A stretch of DNA of 11,942 bases from Chlamydiia bacterium (lineage in GTDB: Bacteria > Chlamydiota > Chlamydiia > Chlamydiales > FEN-1388), in contig JAQGPK010000192.1 in the NCBI GenBank assembly GCA_028293095.1, positions 1 through 11,942 on the forward strand, read 5' to 3'. Made by a program: the position numbers and the translations under genes. How positions within the stretch are numbered: the stretch's first letter is position 1; each line of letters opens with the position of its first letter. The notes beneath the pieces are model-generated. The model did not search any database, was not told the DNA's origin, and worked only from the letters and a program-made list of their open reading frames with translations. Shown here piece by piece: positions 7,004-11,942 of the stretch.

Positions 7004-8407
7004 TTAGCCCCTTTTTTTAATTGGCGGGTAATGCAGCGGAATGCCTTGTGCAATGAGCGCGCTTTCCATCCACACCTCTTGCATGGTTGGGTGCGCATGA
7101 ATTGTCTCTGGTATGCAGCCAATTGTGAGCTCATTAGCAATCACCGTGACCATCGGTGCAATTAGATTGCTCGCTTCATGTCCTGCAACTTGTGCCCCAA
7201 GAATCTGTCCAGTTGTTTCGTCGATGACAATTTGAGCAAAGCCATCTGTTTGCTTGGCAGCTTGTGCTTTTCCAAGTGCTTGAAAAGGGTAGGTTGTGCG
7301 TGTAGCTTGATAGCCGCGCTGAAGTGCTGTCGCTAAGCTCATCCCGACACTTGCAATTTCAGGCGATGTAAAAATGACGCCAGGAACAGCATCATAGTTC
7401 ATATGGAGAGTATGGCCTAAAATATCTTCTGCGGCGACAATGCCCTGGTGGGTAGCAACGTGTGCATACATGGCTTTGCCTGTGATATCCCCAATTGCAT
7501 AAATACCAGGAACTGCTGTTCGCATGTGCTCATCGATCGCAATCATTCCAGCTTTATCGACGGCAATTCCTGCCTGTTCAAGACCAATACCTATTGTATT
7601 GCAAGATCTTCCGATAGCGACAAGTGCGCAGTCTGCATCTACTGTTTTTCCATCTTTGAGTTGAATAGAAATTCCTTGAGAATTTTTTTGGATGGAGGAA
7701 ACCATAGCGCCTGTCATCACATTCAGGCCACGCTTTTGAAATGATTTGGCAAGAAAAGCAGAGAGAGTTTCGCACTCGAGGGGTATAAGGCGTGGGAGCG
7801 CTTCAATCACAGTGACTGTAACTCCAAGTTCTGCATAGAGAGAGGCAAATTCACAGCCAATGACTCCGCCACCAACGATCGCAATGCTTTTTGGAAGCGT
7901 TTGTAGTTCTAAAATCGTTGTGGATGAATGGATGAATTTTCCATCAAAGGCAAAAGCTGCAATCTCTTTTGGCTCTGTGCCGGTTGCTATGATGATCGCA
8001 TCTGCTTTGATGAGGAGGTTGTCTTGGCCCATTACTTTTAGTTCATTTGGAGATACAAACTTACCAAATCCTCGGATGATGTCGATGCCATTACTAACGA
8101 TAAGCCCTTCAAGACTTGCTTTGAGTTTTGTAACAGTTGTATCTTTTTGCTCTGCCATCTTTGTGAAATCGACCGATACCTCTTTCACGTCGATGCCGAA
8201 CTCTTTTGCTTTTCGAATGGTGTGAAGTATGTCAGCATTGGCGATGAGGGTTTTTGTTGGGATACAGCCGCGATTCAAGCAGGTGCCGCCAACAGCTTTG
8301 GCTTCGATGAGAGCGACCTTTTTTCCAGATTGAGCAAGTTTAATGGCTGCCGGATATCCACCAGGACCGCCACCGAGAATGGCAACATCATACTTTTTTT
8401 CGTTCAT
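7004..8407 (-). CDS. lpdA: Dihydrolipoyl dehydrogenase (E3)
   Basis: This FAD flavoenzyme reoxidises dihydrolipoyl groups of 2-oxoacid dehydrogenase complexes and the glycine cleavage system, passing electrons to NAD+. The 467-aa length is normal. Visible motifs are the FAD-binding GGGPGGY near residue 12, the redox disulfide in GGTCLNRGCIPTK (Cys43, Cys48), the NAD-binding SIAIVGGGVIGCEFASLYAELG in the middle (two adjoining pieces of one Rossmann motif), the second FAD motif IYAIGDITG, and the C-terminal catalytic pair in HAHPTMQEV (His439, Glu444). ATG 8407 has AGAAAGG 4 bases upstream. It starts 15 bases after the upstream lipoprotein gene and is followed after 4 bases by lipA, which makes the cofactor it acts on. 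Confidence 0.97.
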   Translation of the reverse strand: MNEKKYDVAILGGGPGGYPAAIKLAQSGKKVALIEAKAVGGTCLNRGCIPTKTLIANADILHTIRKAKEFGIDVKEVSVDFTKMAEQKDTTVTKLKASLEGLIVSNGIDIIRGFGKFVSPNELKVMGQDNLLIKADAIIIATGTEPKEIAAFAFDGKFIHSSTTILELQTLPKSIAIVGGGVIGCEFASLYAELGVTVTVIEALPRLIPLECETLSAFLAKSFQKRGLNVMTGAMVSSIQKNSQGISIQLKDGKTVDADCALVAIGRSCNTIGIGLEQAGIAVDKAGMIAIDEHMRTAVPGIYAIGDITGKAMYAHVATHQGIVAAEDILGHTLHMNYDAVPGVIFTSPEIASVGMSLATALQRGYQATRTTYPFQALGKAQAAKQTDGFAQIVIDETTGQILGAQVAGHEASNLIAPMVTVIANELTIGCIPETIHAHPTMQEVWMESALIAQGIPLHYPPIKKRG

Positions 8408-8422
8408 AAAACCTTTCTAAAG

Positions 8423-9025
8423 TTATGGTTTAGTATACGATTTTAGAGGTATTAATTTTAAGCCGAAATTACCTCGTTCACGCCAGCCAAGATAAAACTC
8501 TGTGTGATAGGAGTGACTATGTTGGATTTTAAAGGCGATAAATGGTTTCCAGCCATGAAAGCCAAGAAAAAATGAAGAGTTGCCCTTTTCAAAAACGGTT
8601 GAGCCCTCTGCTTTGTAGGAGAGGTATTTTTTTTCTCCTTCAGAAATGGATAGAAGCGTGTATTCGCTATTTTTCATGTAGGCTTGTCCAATGACATAAA
8701 AACAGAAGTTGTGGAGAGGATTGCGGCATGTCCAGTAGAGCGCAAGTTTGGAGCTAATGGGCTCTTGAAGTTTGTAATTTGCCTTTTTTCCTTCACCAAA
8801 AATGCCATCATCATCATTGCCAAAAAGTGCCCAAGTTGTCCAACGGCCGATGTCATACCACTCGATTTGGCTTCGGTGACGTGGAATTACTTTGTACAGC
8901 CAGTGGGAAGAGGCAATTTTTTCTCTTTCTGACATATCTGTTGTAGGGTGTGTTTCGGCCTGCTTTTGACAGGCAGAGCAGCCGATGTTTAGAAAGAGAA
9001 GTAGAAAAAATATAACAATTCGCAT
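8423..9025 (-). CDS. Putative lipoprotein upstream of lpdA, function unknown (CT556 position)
   Basis: The 200-aa product begins MRIVIFFLLLFLNIGCSAC. This is a short signal peptide with Cys16 after Ile-Gly as the likely lipidated residue; Asn at -3 makes the lipobox weak, and Cys19 is an alternative. The mature part is rich in aromatic residues, with WTTWALFGNDDDG and repeated FFLGFHGWKPFIAF, suggestive of a beta-rich periplasmic or outer-membrane-associated domain, but I recognise no family. It is the first gene of the minus-strand block, 15 bases before lpdA, in the place where C. trachomatis carries hypothetical CT556, as I recall. No clear Shine-Dalgarno precedes ATG 9025. Its position in the operon does not itself argue for a role in lipoate metabolism. 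Confidence 0.8.
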   Translation of the reverse strand: MRIVIFFLLLFLNIGCSACQKQAETHPTTDMSEREKIASSHWLYKVIPRHRSQIEWYDIGRWTTWALFGNDDDGIFGEGKKANYKLQEPISSKLALYWTCRNPLHNFCFYVIGQAYMKNSEYTLLSISEGEKKYLSYKAEGSTVFEKGNSSFFLGFHGWKPFIAFKIQHSHSYHTEFYLGWRERGNFGLKLIPLKSYTKP

Positions 9026-9100
9026 AAAAATTTCGCAAAAATATCTAGAATGCAGTAGAATCCAGATTTTAGTAAATATTGTAAATACTCATGGGTCGCT
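9026..9100. promoter_or_regulatory. Divergent A/T-rich intergenic region
   Basis: These 75 bases separate the divergently read lipoprotein gene (minus) and zinc-ribbon gene (plus), so promoters for both are expected here. A tandem near-repeat is seen: TAGAATGCAG then TAGAATCCAG (9046-9065); either TAGAAT could serve as a plus-strand -10. No convincing -35 partner is visible on either strand, so exact promoters are not assigned. Confidence 0.4.
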
Positions 9101-9595
9101 ATGGGGGCAACGTTAAGTAATAGTCAAATTGTTTGTATGAATTGCGAGGAGCTTGTTCATCGCTATGCGGCTCGCTGTCCCTACTGCAATCAAGACTTAA
9201 CTACGGTGTCTCTCAAAGAACCCGTTAGCTGCAAGATCACGCATCTTGAGCAGCCCATCTATGTACCTCAACCAGTTGATGAATCTGTTAGAGTCAGACA
9301 AGACTCCTTATCAAAAATAAATATAACAGATACAGATCGCATCGAAAATAGTCTACCAGAAGATGCGATTGAAGACGATACCTCTTTATTGAAAGTACTG
9401 CTACCCTTGATCTCTTTACTTGCTGGATCCTTTTTTATCTTCTTTAGTTTAATGATTAAACTTTTCTCTAAAAACGGCAAACTGACACTTGAATGGAGTG
9501 CAGAGAGCTGGCCCTACTATCTCGTTCCTGCGCTTATACTTTTAGTGATTGGGATGGCAACGCTTTCCCGAGCTGAGAAAGAACTCCCGCTCTAA
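9101..9595 (+). CDS. Zinc-ribbon protein with two transmembrane helices, function unknown
   Basis: The 164-aa protein starts with a four-cysteine zinc ribbon: CxxC at Cys12/Cys15 and CxxC at Cys26/Cys29 (CMNCEEL, then CPYCNQDL). A polar linker (residues 35-95) follows, then two hydrophobic helices at about 97-119 and 138-155. The pattern is that of small membrane proteins with a cytoplasmic zinc finger; I cannot name a function. ATG 9101 is the first in-frame start after a TAG at 9056-9058; it has no clear Shine-Dalgarno, and an internal ATG at 9137 would destroy the first CxxC pair, so 9101 is preferred. It stands alone on the plus strand, divergent from the lipoprotein gene and 98 bases before the next gene. 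Confidence 0.8.
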   Translation: MGATLSNSQIVCMNCEELVHRYAARCPYCNQDLTTVSLKEPVSCKITHLEQPIYVPQPVDESVRVRQDSLSKINITDTDRIENSLPEDAIEDDTSLLKVLLPLISLLAGSFFIFFSLMIKLFSKNGKLTLEWSAESWPYYLVPALILLVIGMATLSRAEKELPL

Positions 9596-9656
9596 AATCT
9601 GCTTTAAATTTATTACTAATGAACGCCTTTGACTATTAAATAACTAAATTTTGTTA

Positions 9657-9674
9657 TAGAATAGTAGTATTCTA
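9657..9674 (+). promoter_or_regulatory. Perfect 7-bp inverted repeat in the leader of the 135-aa gene
   Basis: TAGAATA, 4-base spacer GTAG, TATTCTA. It lies 20 bases before the start codon and just upstream of a strong Shine-Dalgarno (AAGGAG, 9682-9687). TTGTTA (9651-9656) and TACATA (9673-9678) could form a -35/-10 pair with 16-base spacing, which would put this repeat in the promoter spacer, as an operator would be. The repeat is seen directly; the regulatory role is inference. Confidence 0.4.
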
Positions 9675-9693
9675 CATAAAAAAGGAGTAGGAG

Positions 9694-10101
9694 ATGTCTT
9701 TTACAGATACAAATATAAGAGTAGTTTCTAAAACAACCGATGAGCAAGCTACGAGCTTCTTTCCACATCCAAGTGATTTGCTCAACCTTCGCTCTTATGT
9801 CTTTCGTCCATTGAATACCGATCTCAGAGTGCGCGTGCTATATACAACCATAGTAGCTTTACCAGAGGCGATTATTGACTTGGTTGAAGCATATGCCAGA
9901 TCTACAGAAGAAGCAGTAGCTGAAAAGAGAGTTACTGTAGCAGCGATTAAAGGTTCAGAATCACGACTCGATACTACTTTGGCTGTGAATTCTCTAGGGT
10001 TGGGTATATTCCAGTCTCCTCAACAAGCTTCCGCTCCTAGTCTTTTTGGACGTGTGACAGTACTTTCTAATCCACCAAAATCTAAATCTTATATTATTTA
10101 A
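9694..10101 (+). CDS. Hypothetical 135-aa protein, accessory
   Basis: I recognise no family. The start is well supported: ATG 9694 with AAGGAG and a second GGAG just before it. The N-terminus (MSFTDTNIRVVSKTTDEQ) is Ser/Thr-rich and polar, the kind of leader seen on type III substrates, although this is weak evidence. A central segment (residues 45-66, RVRVLYTTIVALPEAIIDLVEA) is amphipathic to hydrophobic and may be a membrane-interacting helix. The C-terminal third is Ser/Pro/Gln-rich. The leader and first residues resemble those of the frameshifted gene at 10537 (A-run, G/A-rich ribosome site, ATG-TC, product starting MSF), hinting at a common origin of the 5' part. It is followed by the palindromic array and its terminator. 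Confidence 0.65.
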   Translation: MSFTDTNIRVVSKTTDEQATSFFPHPSDLLNLRSYVFRPLNTDLRVRVLYTTIVALPEAIIDLVEAYARSTEEAVAEKRVTVAAIKGSESRLDTTLAVNSLGLGIFQSPQQASAPSLFGRVTVLSNPPKSKSYII

Positions 10102-10120
10102 GGGTACAAGCATTAACAAC

Positions 10121-10407
10121 ATCTTCCCAGGGCACCTCCCTAACGGTCGGTGACCTGGGCTATCTGCCAATACACCCTTCGGGCGTAGTAGAAAAGAAGA
10201 GCGCGTGACAGTGATTTAGAGCCATCGTTATCAGATGAACCGGCGTGTCATTTGCCGCACACACCCGAAGGGTGTGTTGGCTTTTAGCCCAGGCTACCTC
10301 CGAAGGAGGTGTCCTGGGAAAGAGAATGTAGTACCACATCGTGGCACCCCAGAAAGGGGTGCTGGTTTTATTACGAGGCTACTCCAGCACATCCCTTCGG
10401 GATGTGC
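10121..10407. repeat. Cluster of three related double-hairpin elements (about 65 bp each)
   Basis: Copy 1 (10121-10187) is inverted relative to copies 2 (10257-10320) and 3 (10344-10407). Read in the same sense, each has a first hairpin, a TGGC/TTTTA-like connector, AGGCTAC or CCCAGG, then a second hairpin. Copy 1 reversed and copy 2 share 28 of 33 bases from ACxCCCGAAGGG through TAGCCCAGG, and 15 of 16 at the far end (GGAGGTG to CCTGGGAA), by hand alignment. Copy 2 hairpins are ACACACCC-GAA-GGGTGTGT (10259-10277) and CCCAGG around ACCTCC-GAA-GGAGGT (10288-10318). Copy 3 is diverged and keeps GGTG, TGG, TTTTA, AGGCTAC and TCC. The 69 bases between copies 1 and 2 show no gene. No open frame here looks coding. 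Build and three-base GAA/TTC loops recall dispersed palindromic elements of PVC-group genomes, a recollection I cannot verify here. Confidence 0.75.
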
Positions 10408-10415
10408 ATTTTTTT
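10387..10415 (+). terminator. Intrinsic terminator formed by the last hairpin of the array
   Basis: A 9-bp perfect stem (GCACATCCC / GGGATGTGC, loop TTC) at 10387-10407 is followed by A and seven Ts (10409-10415). This is a textbook Rho-independent terminator for plus-strand transcripts from the 135-aa gene or from within the array. Confidence 0.8.
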
Positions 10416-10536
10416 GTTTCTGCACTTTTTTACAAATAGAGATTTAAAAAAAACAATTCGAGAGTATGATGTTTTTTGTATGTACTATATATAGTTACTC
10501 TTATTTCAAAATTTTAAATAAAAAAGAGAGGATAGC
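10416..10536 (+). promoter_or_regulatory. A/T-rich leader upstream of the frameshifted gene, with 12-bp palindrome
   Basis: After the terminator this stretch is A/T-rich and gene-free. ACTATATATAGT (10484-10495) is a perfect 12-bp palindrome that contains TATATA/TATAGT, usable as a -10; no good -35 is visible. AGAGAGGA ends 4 bases before ATG 10537 and is a fair Shine-Dalgarno. The promoter call is tentative. Confidence 0.3.
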
Positions 10537-10900
10537 ATGTCATTTTTGGTTAGAGGAGAGACAGATTCTAAACAAGTAGATGTCAATCAGAGAGCTCAAG
10601 ATACTGCGAGTGGGAGTAATAATGCTCATTCGGCTAGCGCTACTTCTACTAGTGACAGAGAGCAAGACAGAGCAACGGATACAAACTCTTATGAATATGG
10701 TGAAGTTCGAGGGGCCAAGTACAGCACGTAATGAAAGAGAAAGAGCGAACGATGCTGAATATGACCGCATTCTGCAAAAGATTAAGAAAGAGAGCTCAAC
10801 CACAAAAAAGAATGAGCTGCTAAAAGAAAAGTTCATCCAAGCTATAGGAGAAGAATTCGCGCGTTTGGTTAAGGAAGCAGAATCTAAAGGATGTAAATAA
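10537..10900 (+). pseudogene. Frameshifted small gene (120 aa if restored), function unknown
   Basis: Two plus-strand frames join here. The first starts at ATG 10537 with a good ribosome site, encodes MSFLVRGETDSKQ and a Ser/Thr/Asp-rich polar stretch, and stops at TAA 10729-10731 after 64 codons. The second frame, one base ahead, encodes a charged helical tail (DAEYDRILQKIKK through LVKEAESKGCK) and stops at 10900. Dropping one G from the GGGG run at 10711-10714 fuses them into a continuous 120-aa protein, 58 codons plus 62. The alternative ATG at 10580 in the second frame has a poor ribosome site and reads a Leu/Ile-rich segment typical of an out-of-frame reading. It is either a recent pseudogene, a sequencing error, or a +1 recoding site. 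No family recognised; a polar Ser-rich N-terminus would suit a type III substrate. Confidence 0.55.
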
Positions 10901-10932
10901 ATCCTCATCTAGTAAAAACAAAAAGTGATGTC

Positions 10933-10968
10933 AGAGACCTTACACCTGGAAATAGGTGTAAGGTCTCT
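10933..10968 (-). terminator. Strong stem-loop between convergent genes, likely secA terminator
   Basis: A perfect 15-bp stem (AGAGACCTTACACCT and its complement, 6-base loop GGAAAT) lies between the convergent ends of the frameshifted gene and secA. On the minus strand it is followed after 8 bases by TTTTTGTTTTT, so it most likely terminates secA, though the gap to the T-run is longer than ideal. On the plus strand no T-run follows, but the stem could still block 3' decay. Confidence 0.65.
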
Positions 10969-11009
10969 ATGTGAGCCTACCTAATAATTCTTTCAATCAT
11001 ATAGTAGTT

Positions 11010-11942
11010 TTAATCGTCGCTATCAGGGCCTATACTGCAGCACTTTTTGTATTTTTTGCTGCTACCACAAGGACATGGATCATTGCGGTTTACTTTAGGA
11101 GGCACATGAATAGGCTGCACAGGAAGTGTGACTTCTGTATTGCCATTCGGTTCGGTAGTATCTTCTTCTTCTTCTTCTTCTTCTAGGTCGGAGACCAAAG
11201 AGCGGTCTGTCTCTAGATGCAGTGAATCCAGCATATCTTGCATCTCAGGTCTTGGTGACGGGACAATTTCAAATTTAAAGAGCGCATGTGCAGTCTGAAC
11301 TCGGATATGCTGGGTGAAGCGATCAAAAAGGTTAAAGGCTTCATGCTTAAATTCCATGAGCGGATCTTTTTGGCCAACAGCTCGTAGATGCACATCCGAT
11401 CTCAAATGGTCCATAGCAAGAAGGTGCTCTTGCCAGTGGTGATCGATGGTGCGAACCATAATGCTTTGAATCGCGTGGTCTGTCACAAAAGTTGCATCAA
11501 AATCAGGATTGCCACTCAGTAACACCATTTTCTTCTTTTCAGCCCCCACTTTTTCATGGAACGTAGCCAAAATACGTCCAAAAGCTTTTTTAGCGAGCAT
11601 TTCTTTATCTGCACGCTCATCATCAAAATACCCTTCCTCGAAGGAGACAGGTATAGAGTTATGCAGCCACTCTCTAAAGCCTTCTGGATTCCAGCCCCCT
11701 TCACGTCCTTTTACAGTAAAGAACTGATCAGTACCATGGTAGCAGAGGTTTTCTAGAACTTCTTCTGCAATGACGACAGGATTTTTTGTATGGATAAGGT
11801 CATTGCGGAAAGAGTAGATCTCTTGTCTTTGCTTGTTCATCACATCGTCATATTCGAGCGTGTGCTTTCTGACCATGTAGTTTCTTTGTTCGACACGCTT
11901 TTGGGCAGTTTCAATCGATTTATTGAGGATCGATGCAGAAAT
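11010..11942 (-). CDS. secA: Preprotein translocase ATPase SecA, C-terminal part (runs off right edge)
   Basis: SecA drives preproteins through SecYEG using ATP. The last 310 residues are present; the N-terminal motor domains lie outside the window. The frame is open to the right edge, so the internal ATG at 11876 is not the start. Diagnostic stretches are ETAQKRVEQRNYMVRKHTLE followed by YDDVMNKQRQEIY (helical scaffold), then DHHWQEHLLAMDHLRSDVHL and GQKDPLMEFKHEAFNLFDRF, and the C-terminal zinc-binding tail NDPCPCGSSKKYKKCCS (CxCx8CC) that contacts SecB or ribosomes. A linker before the tail carries a run of seven glutamates coded by a TTC triplet tract (11161-11184 on plus). The stop TAA at 11010-11012 is followed by the 15-bp stem-loop. 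The assignment is certain. Confidence 0.98.
   Translation of the reverse strand: MSASILNKSIETAQKRVEQRNYMVRKHTLEYDDVMNKQRQEIYSFRNDLIHTKNPVVIAEEVLENLCYHGTDQFFTVKGREGGWNPEGFREWLHNSIPVSFEEGYFDDERADKEMLAKKAFGRILATFHEKVGAEKKKMVLLSGNPDFDATFVTDHAIQSIMVRTIDHHWQEHLLAMDHLRSDVHLRAVGQKDPLMEFKHEAFNLFDRFTQHIRVQTAHALFKFEIVPSPRPEMQDMLDSLHLETDRSLVSDLEEEEEEEDTTEPNGNTEVTLPVQPIHVPPKVNRNDPCPCGSSKKYKKCCSIGPDSDD
11161..11184. repeat. Triplet microsatellite (8 x TCT) inside secA
   Basis: Eight exact TCT units on the plus strand encode the Glu run in the SecA linker on the minus strand. Because the unit is three bases, copy-number changes would keep frame and only alter the length of a flexible acidic linker. Confidence 0.9.

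Noticed and set aside
7000..7140. Upstream extension of lipA to ATG 7140
   Set aside because: It overlaps lpdA coding sequence deeply; the added residues are basic and unlike LipA N-termini.
8147..8446. 99-aa plus-strand open frame opposite the lpdA start
   Set aside because: Antisense shadow of the highly conserved FAD-binding region of lpdA.
10121..10407. CRISPR array or integron attC sites
   Set aside because: Units are not evenly spaced direct repeats with unique spacers, one is inverted, and the attC core triplets (GTTRRRY / RYYYAAC) are not in place.
10235..10447. 70-aa plus-strand open frame (and the overlapping one at 10309-10494)
   Set aside because: It reads straight through the hairpin elements; its Arg/Gly/Pro-rich composition follows from the palindromes, and there is no ribosome site.
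10540..10908. 122-aa minus-strand open frame opposite the frameshifted gene
   Set aside because: The Ser/Phe/Leu-rich composition is what the antisense of Lys/Glu/Ser-rich coding gives; no Shine-Dalgarno precedes its ATG. It is notable only because it stays open across the frameshift.

Overview
The window reads as part of a chromosome of a Chlamydiota bacterium, probably a Chlamydia-like (environmental) lineage rather than Chlamydia itself. The main reason is gene order. On the minus strand, a small putative lipoprotein, lpdA, lipA, sctJ, an unnamed gene, sctL, sctR, sctS and sctT run in the order I recall for C. trachomatis CT556-CT564. Two genes are added relative to that order: a HEAT-repeat protein between lipA and sctJ, and a membrane-anchored, kinase-like protein between sctS and sctT. 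Genus cannot be settled from the sequence alone.

Bases 1-9025 are one co-directional minus-strand block, read from high to low coordinates: lipoprotein, lpdA (E3 lipoamide dehydrogenase), lipA (lipoyl synthase), HEAT-repeat protein, sctJ (inner-membrane ring lipoprotein), a gene in the sctK position, sctL (ATPase stator), sctR and sctS (export gate), the kinase-like gene, and the first 57 codons of sctT (export gate), which runs off the left edge. Most junctions are very tight: 4-base stop/start overlaps at sctK-like/sctL and sctL/sctR, and gaps of 1, 2, 4, 15 and 16 bases elsewhere. This points to a long operon or a few overlapping ones. LipA makes lipoyl groups and LpdA recycles them, so these two act together. 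The Sct proteins build the type III secretion basal body and export gate.

Bases 9101-10900 are plus-strand and look like lineage-specific accessory DNA. They hold a zinc-ribbon membrane protein, an unassigned 135-aa protein, and a 120-aa protein broken by a +1 frameshift at a run of four Gs. Between the last two lies a gene-free stretch (10102-10536). Most of it is three related copies of a roughly 65-bp double-hairpin element, the first inverted relative to the other two, and the last hairpin ends in a T-run as a good intrinsic terminator. This array is the least ordinary thing in the window.

From 11942 down to 11010 is the C-terminal third of secA on the minus strand, including the zinc-binding tail. 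A 15-bp perfect stem-loop separates it from the convergent frameshifted gene. I see no tRNA, rRNA, CRISPR array, transposase or integrase. I do not see a convincing complete new system; the best candidates for novelty are the double-hairpin elements, the two MSF-starting small genes around them, and the kinase-like gene embedded in the secretion operon.
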